A stretch of DNA of 64,000 bases from DASRWI01 sp035654655 (GCA_035654655.1 DASRWI010000026.1:62001-126000), one strand, 5' to 3'; counted from the first letter of the stretch, positions 17,109 to 26,196 are shown. The notes: generated by a model not told the origin, from the sequence alone. Numbers and translations are program-made.

Positions 17109-17131
17109 AAAGATCAATAACATAATTAAAC

Positions 17132-17162
17132 AAAAAAACCTCTCAGCAATGAGAGGTTTTTT
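17132..17162. terminator. Bidirectional rho-independent terminator between korB and the convergent gene
   Basis: A perfect 7-bp stem (CCTCTCA at 17139-17145 with TGAGAGG at 17150-17156) and GCAA loop is flanked by seven A on the left and six T on the right, so it can terminate transcription from both sides. It lies between the stops of korB and the minus-strand gene at 17168. Confidence 0.9.
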
Positions 17163-17167
17163 GTTTA

Positions 17168-17845
17168 TCAAAACACAAAATTAGCTTTAATCATAGGTAT
17201 CATAATCAAATCTCCCAAATTACCCATTAAAGGTCTGATGCCTCCAAGTTCCCAGCTTAAATCTTCATACCTGAACCTTACACCAATACCTAATATTAAT
17301 GAGTTATCAACACCTGCTAAAAAAGATGTCTCAGCTAAAAGTGTTATTCTTTTTGAAACATCATAAGCACCACTGAAATAAACCAGGTAATCAACATTAT
17401 CTTCTTCACTAAAGATAAAATCATCATGTATAAATGTTTTAAACCCTATAAATCCTATACTATAATGTTCCTCTCTTTTACCGTATGTTGCAACTCCGCC
17501 AAAAGTTAAAAACTCGGCTTTAGGAGTATAGGATAATATTCCTGCAACATTAAACTTATCTGAAATTGATATCCTTTGTTTAACTCCCAATGAAGCTGTT
17601 TCAAGAAAGGTGGTCATTATGGGAAATAATGTAAATACACCAATATGAGTCGTTGCTGTTGGTGCACCAGTAAAATTTAATAATGCCAGTTCGTAAGAGG
17701 TAAAATAAAATTTACCTTTTTCCATAGTTAAAGCAGTAGGAAAAACAAGGGTTTCGTGATCACCGGATTGATAACCTTCCTGAGTAAAAGATTTACTTGT
17801 AAACAGAAAAATGAATAACATTGAACTAATTAAGAACTTTTTCAT
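17168..17845 (-). CDS. Putative outer-membrane beta-barrel protein of unknown function
   Basis: About 225 residues from ATG 17845 (an in-frame ATG four codons upstream is less likely because GGAA sits inside it, seven bases before 17845). The signal peptide MKKFLISSMLFIFLFTSKSF ends before TQEG. The mature part is made of alternating beta-strand-like segments (GKFYFTSYELALLNF, HYSIGFIGFKTFIHDD, VDYLVYFSGAYDV, ITLLAETSFLAGVD, LILGIGVRFRYED) and ends in Phe (IKANFVF), as outer membrane barrel proteins do. I do not recognise a named family. It is convergent with korB and is flanked by the shared terminator. Confidence 0.6.
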   Translation of the reverse strand: MKKFLISSMLFIFLFTSKSFTQEGYQSGDHETLVFPTALTMEKGKFYFTSYELALLNFTGAPTATTHIGVFTLFPIMTTFLETASLGVKQRISISDKFNVAGILSYTPKAEFLTFGGVATYGKREEHYSIGFIGFKTFIHDDFIFSEEDNVDYLVYFSGAYDVSKRITLLAETSFLAGVDNSLILGIGVRFRYEDLSWELGGIRPLMGNLGDLIMIPMIKANFVF

Positions 17846-17965
17846 TTCGCATTCCATTGATAATATTTAATATAATATCACTATTCTTAAAAGTAAACTA
17901 ATCTTTTTATATTTCTGCTATTTTCGATATATTACTTACTTAAAAATAATTATGAAAAGAGATTA

Positions 17966-18763
17966 ATGAACATACTTTTTGTTGGTGATATTATTGGTAA
18001 ACCGGGAATGACTATTACTCAGACTTGGCTGCAAAGTTTAATTCAAAAATATAAAGCTGATTTTGTTATTGCTAATGGTGAAAATGCTTCTGATGGTAAA
18101 GGGTGTACGGATAAAGAAGGAAAACAGTTATTTGAATTGGGTGTTCACGTTATTACAGGTGGAAATCATACCTGGGATAAACATCAATCGCAAGAATATC
18201 TTAAAACTGAACCCAGAGCTATAAGACCATTAAACTATCCTAAAGGAGCATATGGTAATGGTTTTATAATTGCTGATAGTAAAAAAGGAAAAGTTGGAGT
18301 TTTAAATCTTCAGGGAAGAACATTTATGTCCCCAATTGATTGTCCTTTTAGAGCAAGCGAATGGGCAATTCAAAAAATGAAACAGGAAACAAATGTTATA
18401 ATTGTTGATTTCCACGCTGAAGCTACTGCTGAAAAGTATGCAATGATTAATTTTCTTGATGGTAAAATATCTGCTTTAATAGGAACTCATACACATATTC
18501 AAACAAGTGATGAAAAAATTTTTCCAAACGGTACAGGTTACATTACTGAAGTTGGCATGACTGGTCCTTATGAATCTATTATCGGAATGAAAACTCAGGC
18601 TGCATTAAATAGATTTTTATATCAGACACCACAGAAGTATGAAACTGCCGAGAATGATGTTCATCTATGTGCAGTATATTTGAAGATTGATGAAAAGACA
18701 GGTAAGACTTTAGAGATAGAACGTATTTTATTTCCTGATTTTCCTAAAACTATTTCAAATTAA
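17966..18763 (+). CDS. ymdB: YmdB-type metallophosphoesterase (TIGR00282 family)
   Basis: A 265-residue calcineurin-like phosphoesterase. The metal-binding blocks are all visible: FVGDIIGKPG, NGENASDGKG, TGGNHTWDKH, VDFHAEATAEK and GTHTHIQTSDE. Characterised relatives hydrolyse 2',3'-cyclic AMP and influence RNA stability and multicellular behaviour in Bacillus; the role here is not shown. It heads a co-oriented run ending with aroA (22293-23564), with only 3 bases to the methyltransferase gene. The start has a weak AAGAGA upstream. Confidence 0.9.
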   Translation: MNILFVGDIIGKPGMTITQTWLQSLIQKYKADFVIANGENASDGKGCTDKEGKQLFELGVHVITGGNHTWDKHQSQEYLKTEPRAIRPLNYPKGAYGNGFIIADSKKGKVGVLNLQGRTFMSPIDCPFRASEWAIQKMKQETNVIIVDFHAEATAEKYAMINFLDGKISALIGTHTHIQTSDEKIFPNGTGYITEVGMTGPYESIIGMKTQAALNRFLYQTPQKYETAENDVHLCAVYLKIDEKTGKTLEIERILFPDFPKTISN

Positions 18764-18766
18764 TAT

Positions 18767-19774
18767 ATGATAAATTTTCCTTTACCAAGAATAGATGAAG
18801 ATGAAATTCTAAAGGAATTATTGTTACCATATTGCCGTTTTAAGGAAAATGATATTTATGTTGATAAAATAAATGGTCATAAAATTGGATGTATAGACTG
18901 CAATGATAAGGATAAATTATCAGAATTGTTTGGTAATGAGAAAGCTAAACTTGCTGTACACGATCCCCCTTATAACTTTGTAGCTTTTGATGAATTAGAA
19001 GTTAAAGATTTTATTGAATGGTCAAGAAAATGGGTGAATAACACTTTGGATTTCCTTGATGAAAATAGTTCTTTATATATATGGTTAGGTGCTGACCAGG
19101 CGAATCATTTTCAACCGTTGCCTGAGTTTATGCTAATGATGAAAGAGTTTGGAGTTAAATCCCGAAGCTTTATTACTATGCGAAACCAAAGAGGGTATGG
19201 TACACAAAAAAATTGGATGGCTATAAAACAGGAACTTTTATATTATAAAAAAGGTGAACCTGTTTTTAATGTTAGTGCTGAATATACTGAAATCCCAAAA
19301 GTGCTTAAAGGATACTACAAAATTATTAATGGTGTACAGACTGAAAATCTTGAACGCAGCAAATCTGAAAATATTAGGGCAGGTAATGTCTGGATAGACA
19401 TTCAGCAGGTTTTTTACAGAATGGAAGAAAATGTCAATGGCTGTTATGCTCAGAAGCCATTAAAGTCTATTGAAAGAATTGTAAGAGCATCTTCAAATGA
19501 AGGTGATGTAATTACAGATTTATTTTCACATTCGGGAACTACTTTAATTGCAGCAGAGCGTTTGAATAGAAAATGTTTTATAATTGATATTGACCCAATT
19601 TATTGTGAAATAACTTTAAGAAGACTTGAAAATTTAAGAACATCCGGAAGAACTGGTTGGCAGAATGGTAATCCTTTTGCTGAAGAAATTAAAAACGATA
19701 AGAAAATTATAAGGTATCTTAAATCTAAATATGATATTTCTTATAAATCAAAAAAAATAAAAACATTGGTGTAA
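18767..19774 (+). CDS. Solitary DNA methyltransferase (N4-cytosine or N6-adenine type, beta-class motif order)
   Basis: 335 residues. Catalytic motif IV DPPY lies at residues 66-69 and the SAM-binding motif I (DLFSHSGTT) comes near the C-terminus, followed by the acidic strand FIIDIDPIYCEITLRRLE: the order expected for beta-class enzymes. The QKPLKSIERIVRASSNEGD block before motif I is also typical. The middle (residues about 100-210) would be the target recognition part. Motif I has Ser-His where most relatives have a small residue plus Gly. No restriction endonuclease is adjacent; the neighbours are ymdB and folD. Target sequence unknown. Confidence 0.85.
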   Translation: MINFPLPRIDEDEILKELLLPYCRFKENDIYVDKINGHKIGCIDCNDKDKLSELFGNEKAKLAVHDPPYNFVAFDELEVKDFIEWSRKWVNNTLDFLDENSSLYIWLGADQANHFQPLPEFMLMMKEFGVKSRSFITMRNQRGYGTQKNWMAIKQELLYYKKGEPVFNVSAEYTEIPKVLKGYYKIINGVQTENLERSKSENIRAGNVWIDIQQVFYRMEENVNGCYAQKPLKSIERIVRASSNEGDVITDLFSHSGTTLIAAERLNRKCFIIDIDPIYCEITLRRLENLRTSGRTGWQNGNPFAEEIKNDKKIIRYLKSKYDISYKSKKIKTLV

Positions 19775-19779
19775 ACTTA

Positions 19780-20664
19780 ATGGAGTTAATTGACGGTAAA
19801 AAGGTTTCAGCTGCTATAAGAGAAGAACTTAATGTTAAAGTTCAGAAACTTGTAAGTGAAGGAAAAAATATTCCCGGTCTTGTTGCAATTTTAGTTGGCG
19901 ATGACCCGGCTTCATCAATTTATGTTGAGAGTAAAGGGAAAGCGTGTAATGAAATTGGAATGAGAAGTAAAACTCTAAGATTAAGCAAAGACATATCTGA
20001 AAAAGAATTGCTTGATATTGTTCATCAATATAATAATGATAATGATTATCACGGAATTTTAGTTCAGCTGCCTCTGCCTAAACATATAGATGAAAATAAA
20101 GTTATAGAAGCAATATCACCATCTAAAGATGTTGATGGCTTTCATCCAATAAGTATTGGTAATTTAGTTATAGGAAAAGATGCACTTGTTTCCTGCACAC
20201 CTGCAGGAATTCAGGAACTTTTAACAAGATATAATATTGATACTAAAGGTAAGCACGTAGTTGTATTAGGTAGAAGTAATATTGTCGGTAAACCTATCGC
20301 AAACATTATGCTTCAGAAAAAACCTAACGCTAATGCAGTAGTTACAATTTGTCATTCAGCTGCAAAGAATTTGGCTGATTATACCAGAAGTGCTGATATT
20401 TTGATTGCGGCAATTGGTGTTAGTGAATTTGTTAAAGCAGATATGGTAAAAGAAGGTGTTGTTGTTATTGATGTAGGAATAAACAGAGTTGAGGACTCAT
20501 CTACGAAAAAAGGTTATAGAATTACTGGTGATGTTGCTTTTAATGAAGTAGCACCTAAGTGTTCTTTTATTACTCCTGTCCCCGGTGGTGTTGGTCCAAT
20601 GACAATAGCAATGTTAATGAGTAATACATTTAAGGCATTTAAAAAAATAAATAATTATGAATAA
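19780..20664 (+). CDS. folD: Bifunctional methylenetetrahydrofolate dehydrogenase / methenyl-THF cyclohydrolase
   Basis: 294 residues with the FolD signatures: PGLVAILVGDDPASSIYVESK, with the catalytic Lys that ends this segment, DYHGILVQLPLPKH, DVDGFHPISIGNL, VVVLGRSNIVGKPIANIML and ITPVPGGVGPMTIAMLM. It interconverts methylene- and formyl-tetrahydrofolate, supplying purine synthesis (purE and purK are elsewhere in this window) and formyl-methionine. It overlaps the next gene, deoC, by eight bases, so coupled translation is likely. Confidence 0.96.
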   Translation: MELIDGKKVSAAIREELNVKVQKLVSEGKNIPGLVAILVGDDPASSIYVESKGKACNEIGMRSKTLRLSKDISEKELLDIVHQYNNDNDYHGILVQLPLPKHIDENKVIEAISPSKDVDGFHPISIGNLVIGKDALVSCTPAGIQELLTRYNIDTKGKHVVVLGRSNIVGKPIANIMLQKKPNANAVVTICHSAAKNLADYTRSADILIAAIGVSEFVKADMVKEGVVVIDVGINRVEDSSTKKGYRITGDVAFNEVAPKCSFITPVPGGVGPMTIAMLMSNTFKAFKKINNYE

Positions 20665-21484
20665 CATAGAAAAAAATATTTTGGACAAAGAAGTAATAGA
20701 TGAATTTATAAAAAAGTTTATTGAAGAATCCAAACTTTATAAATCAATAAACATCAGCTCCTTAAACTTGAATGAATATACTACAAAACAATTTAATGTA
20801 ATAGAAGAAAATTCAAGAATCCCTGATATAGAAGTGGCTAAACATATTGACCATACTGCGTTAAAACCAGAAACTGTACTTGATGATATAATTAAATTAT
20901 GTTCAGAAGCTTCAGAATATAATTTTGCGACAGTATGTGTTAATCCATCTTATGTTAAAACTTCTGCTAAGATGTTGGAAGGTACCAAAGTAAAAGTATG
21001 CACTGTAATAGGATTTCCATTAGGAGCAACAACAACTAAAAATAAAGTATATGAAGCAGAAGATGCTATAATGAATGGTGCCACTGAAATAGATATGGTT
21101 ATTAATGTAGGTTATGTAAAAAGCAAAGATTATAATTATGTTTATGAAGATATTAGTGATGTTGCTGCAGCAGTAAAAAAACATAGTGCCATTTTAAAGG
21201 TAATAATTGAAACTGCATTATTGAATGTTGAAGAAAAGGTAAATGTTTGTTTAATATGCAGGTTAGCAGGTGCTGACTTTGTTAAAACTTCTACAGGATT
21301 TTCAAAATCAGGTGCAACAATTGAAGATATAGCTTTAATGAAATATGTTGTTGGTGATAACGTAAAAGTAAAAGCTTCAGGCGGTATAAGAACAAGAAAA
21401 TTTGCTGAACAGCTTTTATTGAATGGTGCAGATAGAATTGGTGCAAGCGCAAGTATCGAAATTTTGAAGGATAAGATTAGTTAA
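20657..21484 (+). CDS. deoC: Deoxyribose-phosphate aldolase
   Basis: A TIM-barrel class I aldolase that splits 2-deoxyribose 5-phosphate into acetaldehyde and glyceraldehyde 3-phosphate. Family blocks: IDHTALKPETVLDDI, ATVCVNPSYV, VCTVIGFPLGATTT, ATEIDMVINVGYVKS, and GADFVKTSTGFSKSGAT, which carries the Schiff-base Lys, then KASGGIRTRKFAEQLL. At 275 residues it has an N-terminal extension of about 50 residues before the aldolase core, rich in Lys, Glu and Asn and of unknown function. It overlaps folD by 8 bases and the next small gene by one base (TAATG). Confidence 0.94.
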   Translation: MNNIEKNILDKEVIDEFIKKFIEESKLYKSINISSLNLNEYTTKQFNVIEENSRIPDIEVAKHIDHTALKPETVLDDIIKLCSEASEYNFATVCVNPSYVKTSAKMLEGTKVKVCTVIGFPLGATTTKNKVYEAEDAIMNGATEIDMVINVGYVKSKDYNYVYEDISDVAAAVKKHSAILKVIIETALLNVEEKVNVCLICRLAGADFVKTSTGFSKSGATIEDIALMKYVVGDNVKVKASGGIRTRKFAEQLLLNGADRIGASASIEILKDKIS

Positions 21485-21708
21485 TGGTATTGGATCTGAT
21501 TTTAAAAAAAACTGATGATGGTTTTAATGCGTATATTCCTAAATTAAATGGGTGTGATAGCTGGGCTCACAATGAGGATGATGCATTAAGAGCAGTTATA
21601 GAAATGGCAATGTTCTATTTAAAGATTGACGATAGACGAAGAATGAAAATTGATAAGGCGAGGACTGAAGAAAATAAAACTATTTACAAATTAATTTTTA
21701 ACAAGTAA
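21484..21708 (+). CDS. HicB-like small protein without a HicA partner
   Basis: 74 residues with the HicB-type partial RNase H fold: a first strand (VLDLILKKTDDGFNAYIPKLNG), a short turn with CDSWAHNEDDALRAVIEMAMFYL, and a charged C-terminal strand. HicB proteins are usually antitoxins of the mRNA interferase HicA, yet no HicA-like gene (a short double-stranded-RNA-binding-domain protein with a conserved His) lies on either side. The gene is locked into a housekeeping run: its ATG overlaps the deoC stop and its TAA is followed at once by the GTG of the methyltransferase gene. It is probably a domesticated or regulatory HicB homologue. Confidence 0.68.
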   Translation: MVLDLILKKTDDGFNAYIPKLNGCDSWAHNEDDALRAVIEMAMFYLKIDDRRRMKIDKARTEENKTIYKLIFNK

Positions 21709-22296
21709 GTGAACTATCGTACTGATAAACGCTATAATAAGATTAAAGATGTTGTATATAAAAGACAACCTTCATTACATCTGGTATTAGAAAACATTCA
21801 CGACCCTCATAATGTAAGTGCAATTTTTAGAACCTGCGATGCTGTTGGAATTCCAAAGGTATCACTTCTTTATAACATTGAACCTTTCCCAAAGATTGGT
21901 AAAAAATCTTCCGCATCAGCATTTAAGTGGATTGAAAGAGATAAGTATAAATCCGTTGATGACTGTTATGGAACATTAAAAGCGGATGGTTTTAAAATCT
22001 ATGCATCTCATCTTTCTGAGGATGCTAAAAATATGTATGAACTTGATTTTAGTGAGAAAGTTGCCATCGTTGTAGGTAATGAACATAGGGGAATTTCGGA
22101 AGAAGCTTTAGCGGCGGCAGATGAGAGATTTATCATTCCGATGTTTGGAATGGTCCAAAGTCTGAATGTTTCAGTATCAACTGCTATTATTTTATATGAA
22201 GCATTAAGACAGCGTACATTAAAAAATATGTATGATAAAAATTCCTATGATGAAGAAACTGCAAAGGAAATAATCGACAGCTGGTTAAGAAAATGA
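21709..22296 (+). CDS. trmH: SpoU/TrmH family RNA 2'-O-methyltransferase
   Basis: 195 residues with the knotted SPOUT motifs: motif 1 LVLENIHDPHNVSAIFRTCDAVG, whose Asn and Arg are catalytic (shown in part here), motif 2 VAIVVGNEHRGIS, and motif 3 IPMFGMVQSLNVSVSTAIILYEA. Length and motif order resemble TrmH, which methylates G18 in tRNA, but rRNA-directed relatives look similar, so the symbol is tentative. The start is a GTG placed directly after the preceding stop. The stop overlaps the start of aroA by four bases (ATGA). Confidence 0.85.
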   Translation: MNYRTDKRYNKIKDVVYKRQPSLHLVLENIHDPHNVSAIFRTCDAVGIPKVSLLYNIEPFPKIGKKSSASAFKWIERDKYKSVDDCYGTLKADGFKIYASHLSEDAKNMYELDFSEKVAIVVGNEHRGISEEALAAADERFIIPMFGMVQSLNVSVSTAIILYEALRQRTLKNMYDKNSYDEETAKEIIDSWLRK

Positions 22297-23564
22297 TTCA
22301 GTCTTTCTCAAAGGTGAATAAAATAAAAGGGGAATTAGTACTCCAAGGTGATAAATCCATTTCTCATAGGGTTCTTATTTTTACAGCTATGGCTTCAGGT
22401 AAATCCATTATTAGAAATTTATCTTCAGGAGAAGATGTTAAAAGTACCTTAAACATCCTTAAAAACTTAGGCATGGATATAAAAATTGAAGATATTATAA
22501 TTGTCGTTAACGGTTGTGGTCATAAAGGTTTTAAGAAATATAATGGTGAACTTGACTGTGGAAATTCAGGTACTTCAGCAAGGTTATTAACGGGATTATT
22601 ATCTGCTCAGAATTTTGAATCAATTCTAATTGGAGATGAATCTCTTTCTCAAAGACCAATGCAGAGAGTAATTGAACCTTTGACTTTTATGGGAGCAAAG
22701 ATTGAATCAAATAATAAAAAACTTCCATTGAAAATATTCCCTTCTTCATTAAAAAAAATTAACTATGAATTAGCTGTGGCAAGTGCTCAGGTTAAGAGTG
22801 CTTTAATCTTAGCAGCATTGCATATTGATGAAGAATCACAAATTATTGATAAGTTTTATACAAGAGACCATTCTGAAAGAATGCTAAATCTTAAAACTGA
22901 AGTTTTGGATAATAAAAAATATATATCGGTGTCAAAAAAAAATTATCCTCAGAATTCAGAATATTTTGTTCCTGCTGATATTTCATCCGCATCTTTCTTT
23001 ATTGTGCTAGCCCTAATTTTAAAAGATTCTGAATTGTTGGTGAAAAATATTTCATTAAATGAATCCAGATTAGGATATATAAATATTCTCAAGCAAATGG
23101 GGGGATATATTGAAATCGTAGAACAAAAAATCAGCAATAATGAACCTTATGGTGATTTGTTGGTTAGAAGTTCAAAATTAAGGAATATTGATATACCGGA
23201 TGAAATTATTCCAAATATTATTGATGAAATTCCAATCTTAGCTGCTGCCGGTATTTTTGCTTATGGTGCTTTTCAAATAAGAAATGCAAAGGAATTAAGA
23301 GTAAAGGAATCTGACAGAATAAAATCTTTATGTGCAAACTTTAGAAAACTTAATCTATTAGTTGAAGAATATGAAGATGGATTTAGAATAGACGGTAATC
23401 CTTCTAGAGATAAAGTACAGTTTGAAAGTTTTAGTGACCATAGAATAGCGATGACATTTTCTATTATTTCATTACTATTGAATGGAGGAGAAGTAAAGGA
23501 ATTTGAATGTGTAAACATTTCAAATCCAAACTTTTTAGAACAAATAAAAAGTATTATAAGTTAA
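22293..23564 (+). CDS. aroA: 3-phosphoshikimate 1-carboxyvinyltransferase (EPSP synthase)
   Basis: 423 residues. It joins shikimate 3-phosphate and PEP in the shikimate pathway. Signatures: LQGDKSISHRVLIFTAMASG, with the shikimate-binding Lys and Ser, LDCGNSGTSARLLTGLL, with the NSGT PEP loop, DESLSQRPMQRVIEPL, and late RVKESDRIKSL and DHRIAMTFSI. The central DEIPILAAAGIFA supplies the catalytic Asp. The NSGTSAR form is the type expected in naturally less glyphosate-sensitive class II-like enzymes only if other residues agree, so no claim is made. Its 3' end overlaps that of the convergent bshC gene by 11 bases. Confidence 0.95.
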   Translation: MIQSFSKVNKIKGELVLQGDKSISHRVLIFTAMASGKSIIRNLSSGEDVKSTLNILKNLGMDIKIEDIIIVVNGCGHKGFKKYNGELDCGNSGTSARLLTGLLSAQNFESILIGDESLSQRPMQRVIEPLTFMGAKIESNNKKLPLKIFPSSLKKINYELAVASAQVKSALILAALHIDEESQIIDKFYTRDHSERMLNLKTEVLDNKKYISVSKKNYPQNSEYFVPADISSASFFIVLALILKDSELLVKNISLNESRLGYINILKQMGGYIEIVEQKISNNEPYGDLLVRSSKLRNIDIPDEIIPNIIDEIPILAAAGIFAYGAFQIRNAKELRVKESDRIKSLCANFRKLNLLVEEYEDGFRIDGNPSRDKVQFESFSDHRIAMTFSIISLLLNGGEVKEFECVNISNPNFLEQIKSIIS

Positions 23565-25179
23565 TTATCTGATGTTCAAACTTTTGAATATCAAGCTCAT
23601 CAATTATCTTATTCAATACATCAAATCCATACTTATTAATAAAGTAAAAGATATTTATTTCTCTTTCCTGAAGATTTGAATTAGGCATATAAGCAATCAA
23701 TATTTTGTCAATCTGTTTACTTACTACATCATACTTATTTTTTTGCGCATCAAGTGATTTATTTTTTAATTCACTTATTGAATTCACCGCCTTTTGTCTG
23801 TACTTATCACTTGCATCGCTTATGGTTTTATCAATATTAAATAAATATTCCTTTAGCTTATCAAAAATCGCATCAACTTCTTTTTGGGAATTATCAAACA
23901 AATCTGACAATGAATTATCTGAAAGTTCAGCAATAACTTTATCTTTTAATGTTTCATTTAATATAAAAATATTCCTTGCTTCAAGATTAAACTTCTGAGT
24001 TATTGTCGAAATATTTTTTTCAACAATTGTCGCTGAGGACCTTGGATAAATAATAGGGGAAGGAATATCAAATAAAGGATATAAAACATTTACTTGTGCA
24101 AAGTAAGACACTTCTGATGGACCACCTACATAAAATGCAGTAGGGAATAAATAATCCTGACATATTGGTCTTAATAAAACATTTGGACTAAAATTATAAT
24201 ATTCATTCTCAATGCTCTGAATAAGTTCATCATATGAGAATTTTTTTCTTTTTCTTTTTAATTTAAATTCATTATCAACCGGTTCAATTAAATATCTTCC
24301 TTCTTCATAATTATAAAATAAATTGAAAGGACGAACTTTAACCTGAGCGTGGTAAGTTTCTTCAAGTTCTGCACTAACAGCAATTAGCTTCTCACTATGA
24401 GTTCTATAATTAGCAGCTTCATTTTTGAAAACAGGTTTTAAAAGCCTTTTAACTTCTTTATCCTGAGGATCAAAAATGATTAAACCTTTTTCATCAAATA
24501 AATCAAATAACAATTCACTAAAAGCTTCCTTAAATGTCTTGCCTATACAGTAAAATGATTTTAGTTTATTTAGAATTTCAGTTTTGAATTCTGTATTCCT
24601 TAAAGAAGCATCAAATTGTTCAAAGAAGGTATCAATTTCTTTTTCAATTTTTAAGTAACCAACACTTCCTTTGTTCGATTCCTCTTCTTCAGGAAGAGGA
24701 TATGAAATGGTAGTTAGATTATTATCCTGGTTAATTAAATTAATTGAGGCTATTTCTTCAAAATCATGGTCATCTGCTTCAAGCCAAAAAACAGGGAAGA
24801 ATTTGTAATCCAAATATTGGGAGTTTAATTGTTCAGCTAATTTAATGCCAGTAATAACTTTAAAAATTGTATATAAAGGACCCCCAATAATTCCAACCTG
24901 TTGACCTGTTACTATTGCAAGTGAATTTTCTTCTTTTAAAAACTCAATTAGTTGTTTCGTTTTTTCACTTGGATTCTTATCTTTATATTGATTTTTTATT
25001 ATTGAATAGAGTTCCTGTTTATGAGGTCTTGAATGATCAGCAACTTTTTTGAGGTGAGTTGGATATTCAGACGTATTTCTAAAGTCTGTATTATAATATT
25101 TTTTTACATTATTAAATTCGTATAAATAATCTAAAAAAAGGTTATGACTACCTGGAATGTCTGAAAACTTGATAAACAT
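23554..25179 (-). CDS. bshC: Bacillithiol biosynthesis cysteine-adding enzyme BshC
   Basis: 541 residues, the normal BshC length. Recognisable blocks: AIVTGQQVGIIGGPLYTIFKVITGIKLA (partial quote of a longer conserved stretch), FPVFWLEADDHDFEEI, LRPICQDYLFPTAFYVGGPSE and IIYPRSSATI. The fold combines a Rossmann-like core and a long coiled coil (around residues 430-500 here). BshC adds cysteine to glucosaminyl-malate, the last step of bacillithiol synthesis, so the organism probably uses bacillithiol as a low-molecular-weight thiol. bshA and bshB are not in this window. Divergent from the membrane protein gene at 25273. Confidence 0.93.
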   Translation of the reverse strand: MFIKFSDIPGSHNLFLDYLYEFNNVKKYYNTDFRNTSEYPTHLKKVADHSRPHKQELYSIIKNQYKDKNPSEKTKQLIEFLKEENSLAIVTGQQVGIIGGPLYTIFKVITGIKLAEQLNSQYLDYKFFPVFWLEADDHDFEEIASINLINQDNNLTTISYPLPEEEESNKGSVGYLKIEKEIDTFFEQFDASLRNTEFKTEILNKLKSFYCIGKTFKEAFSELLFDLFDEKGLIIFDPQDKEVKRLLKPVFKNEAANYRTHSEKLIAVSAELEETYHAQVKVRPFNLFYNYEEGRYLIEPVDNEFKLKRKRKKFSYDELIQSIENEYYNFSPNVLLRPICQDYLFPTAFYVGGPSEVSYFAQVNVLYPLFDIPSPIIYPRSSATIVEKNISTITQKFNLEARNIFILNETLKDKVIAELSDNSLSDLFDNSQKEVDAIFDKLKEYLFNIDKTISDASDKYRQKAVNSISELKNKSLDAQKNKYDVVSKQIDKILIAYMPNSNLQEREINIFYFINKYGFDVLNKIIDELDIQKFEHQIINL

Positions 25180-25272
25180 TAAAACTCCATTTATTACTTT
25201 GTAAAACTAATAAAAAGAAAAAACCTTAACAATAATATAACAGTGTTCAAGAGCTTTTGAAATTACCCATAA

Positions 25273-26196
25273 ATGAATAAAAGATTTTTCTTAATCCTTA
25301 AAGTAATAGCAGCAGTGCTTATTTTGACTTATTTATCCTTCAGAATAAATCCAAAAGAATTATGGTTAGCTGCAGGAAAGGGAGACTTACTACTCATAAA
25401 CATTGCTTTATTTCTTCTTCCATTGAATATTTATTTACAGTTTAAAAAATGGTCAATAGTCTGCTCTGAACTTTTAGAAGTAAATGATAACAGAAAAGTA
25501 TTTGTTTCCTTGTTAAACGGATTTACAACCGGAATTGTTACTCCAGCAAGAGTGGGAGAATATATTGGAAGAGCTATAGGCATTAAGGGACCATCTATTG
25601 GAGAGATTTCGTTGGCTGCATTAATCGATAAACTATTTACATTATTAATAATATTATTGGTTGGTGCATCTGCATTGATAATATATCTTTATGCATTTTT
25701 GAATGTTAGTTTAACATTATCAATAAGTATATTTTTATTCATATTAATTCTAACATTTTTTGTATTTAAGGTTCTATACTCCTACAAACATTTCATAAAG
25801 AAAATAAAAAATAAATATATCTATAAAGTAGTTGAGGCTTTATATATCCTTAAAAAAGTAGATAGCAAATTTGTTTTAAAGATGGTGGGATTTTCCTTTA
25901 TTTTCTATTGCACCTATATAATTCAATTCTCATTGCTGTTGGATGCATTTTCTGATAAAATAAATTTTATGCAATGTGTTTGGAACAGCAATCTGATAAT
26001 GTTCTTCAAAAGCCTGGTGCCATCTTTTACTTTTGGAGAATTAGGTATTAGAGAGGGAATAACGGTGTTTTTCTTAAATCAAATGCACGAAAGTAAAGCA
26101 GCAGGATTTAATGCTTCTATTCTAATCTTCTTTATAAATTTAGTAATCCCCTCATCGTTAAGTTTTTTATATTTATTTAGACGAAATGATGAATGA
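25273..26196 (+). CDS. Lysylphosphatidylglycerol synthase-like transmembrane (UPF0104) protein
   Basis: 307 residues, nearly all hydrophobic, with about eight membrane helices. It carries the UPF0104/AglD-type signatures FTTGIVTPARVGEYIGRAIG after the third helix and a late SLVPSFTFGELGIREGITVFF. Members include the flippase half of MprF and many stand-alone proteins next to glycosyltransferases, where lipid or glycolipid translocation is suspected. It overlaps the following GT2 gene by 11 bases, so the pair is likely to work together on a lipid-linked sugar. The exact substrate is unknown. Confidence 0.85.
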   Translation: MNKRFFLILKVIAAVLILTYLSFRINPKELWLAAGKGDLLLINIALFLLPLNIYLQFKKWSIVCSELLEVNDNRKVFVSLLNGFTTGIVTPARVGEYIGRAIGIKGPSIGEISLAALIDKLFTLLIILLVGASALIIYLYAFLNVSLTLSISIFLFILILTFFVFKVLYSYKHFIKKIKNKYIYKVVEALYILKKVDSKFVLKMVGFSFIFYCTYIIQFSLLLDAFSDKINFMQCVWNSNLIMFFKSLVPSFTFGELGIREGITVFFLNQMHESKAAGFNASILIFFINLVIPSSLSFLYLFRRNDE

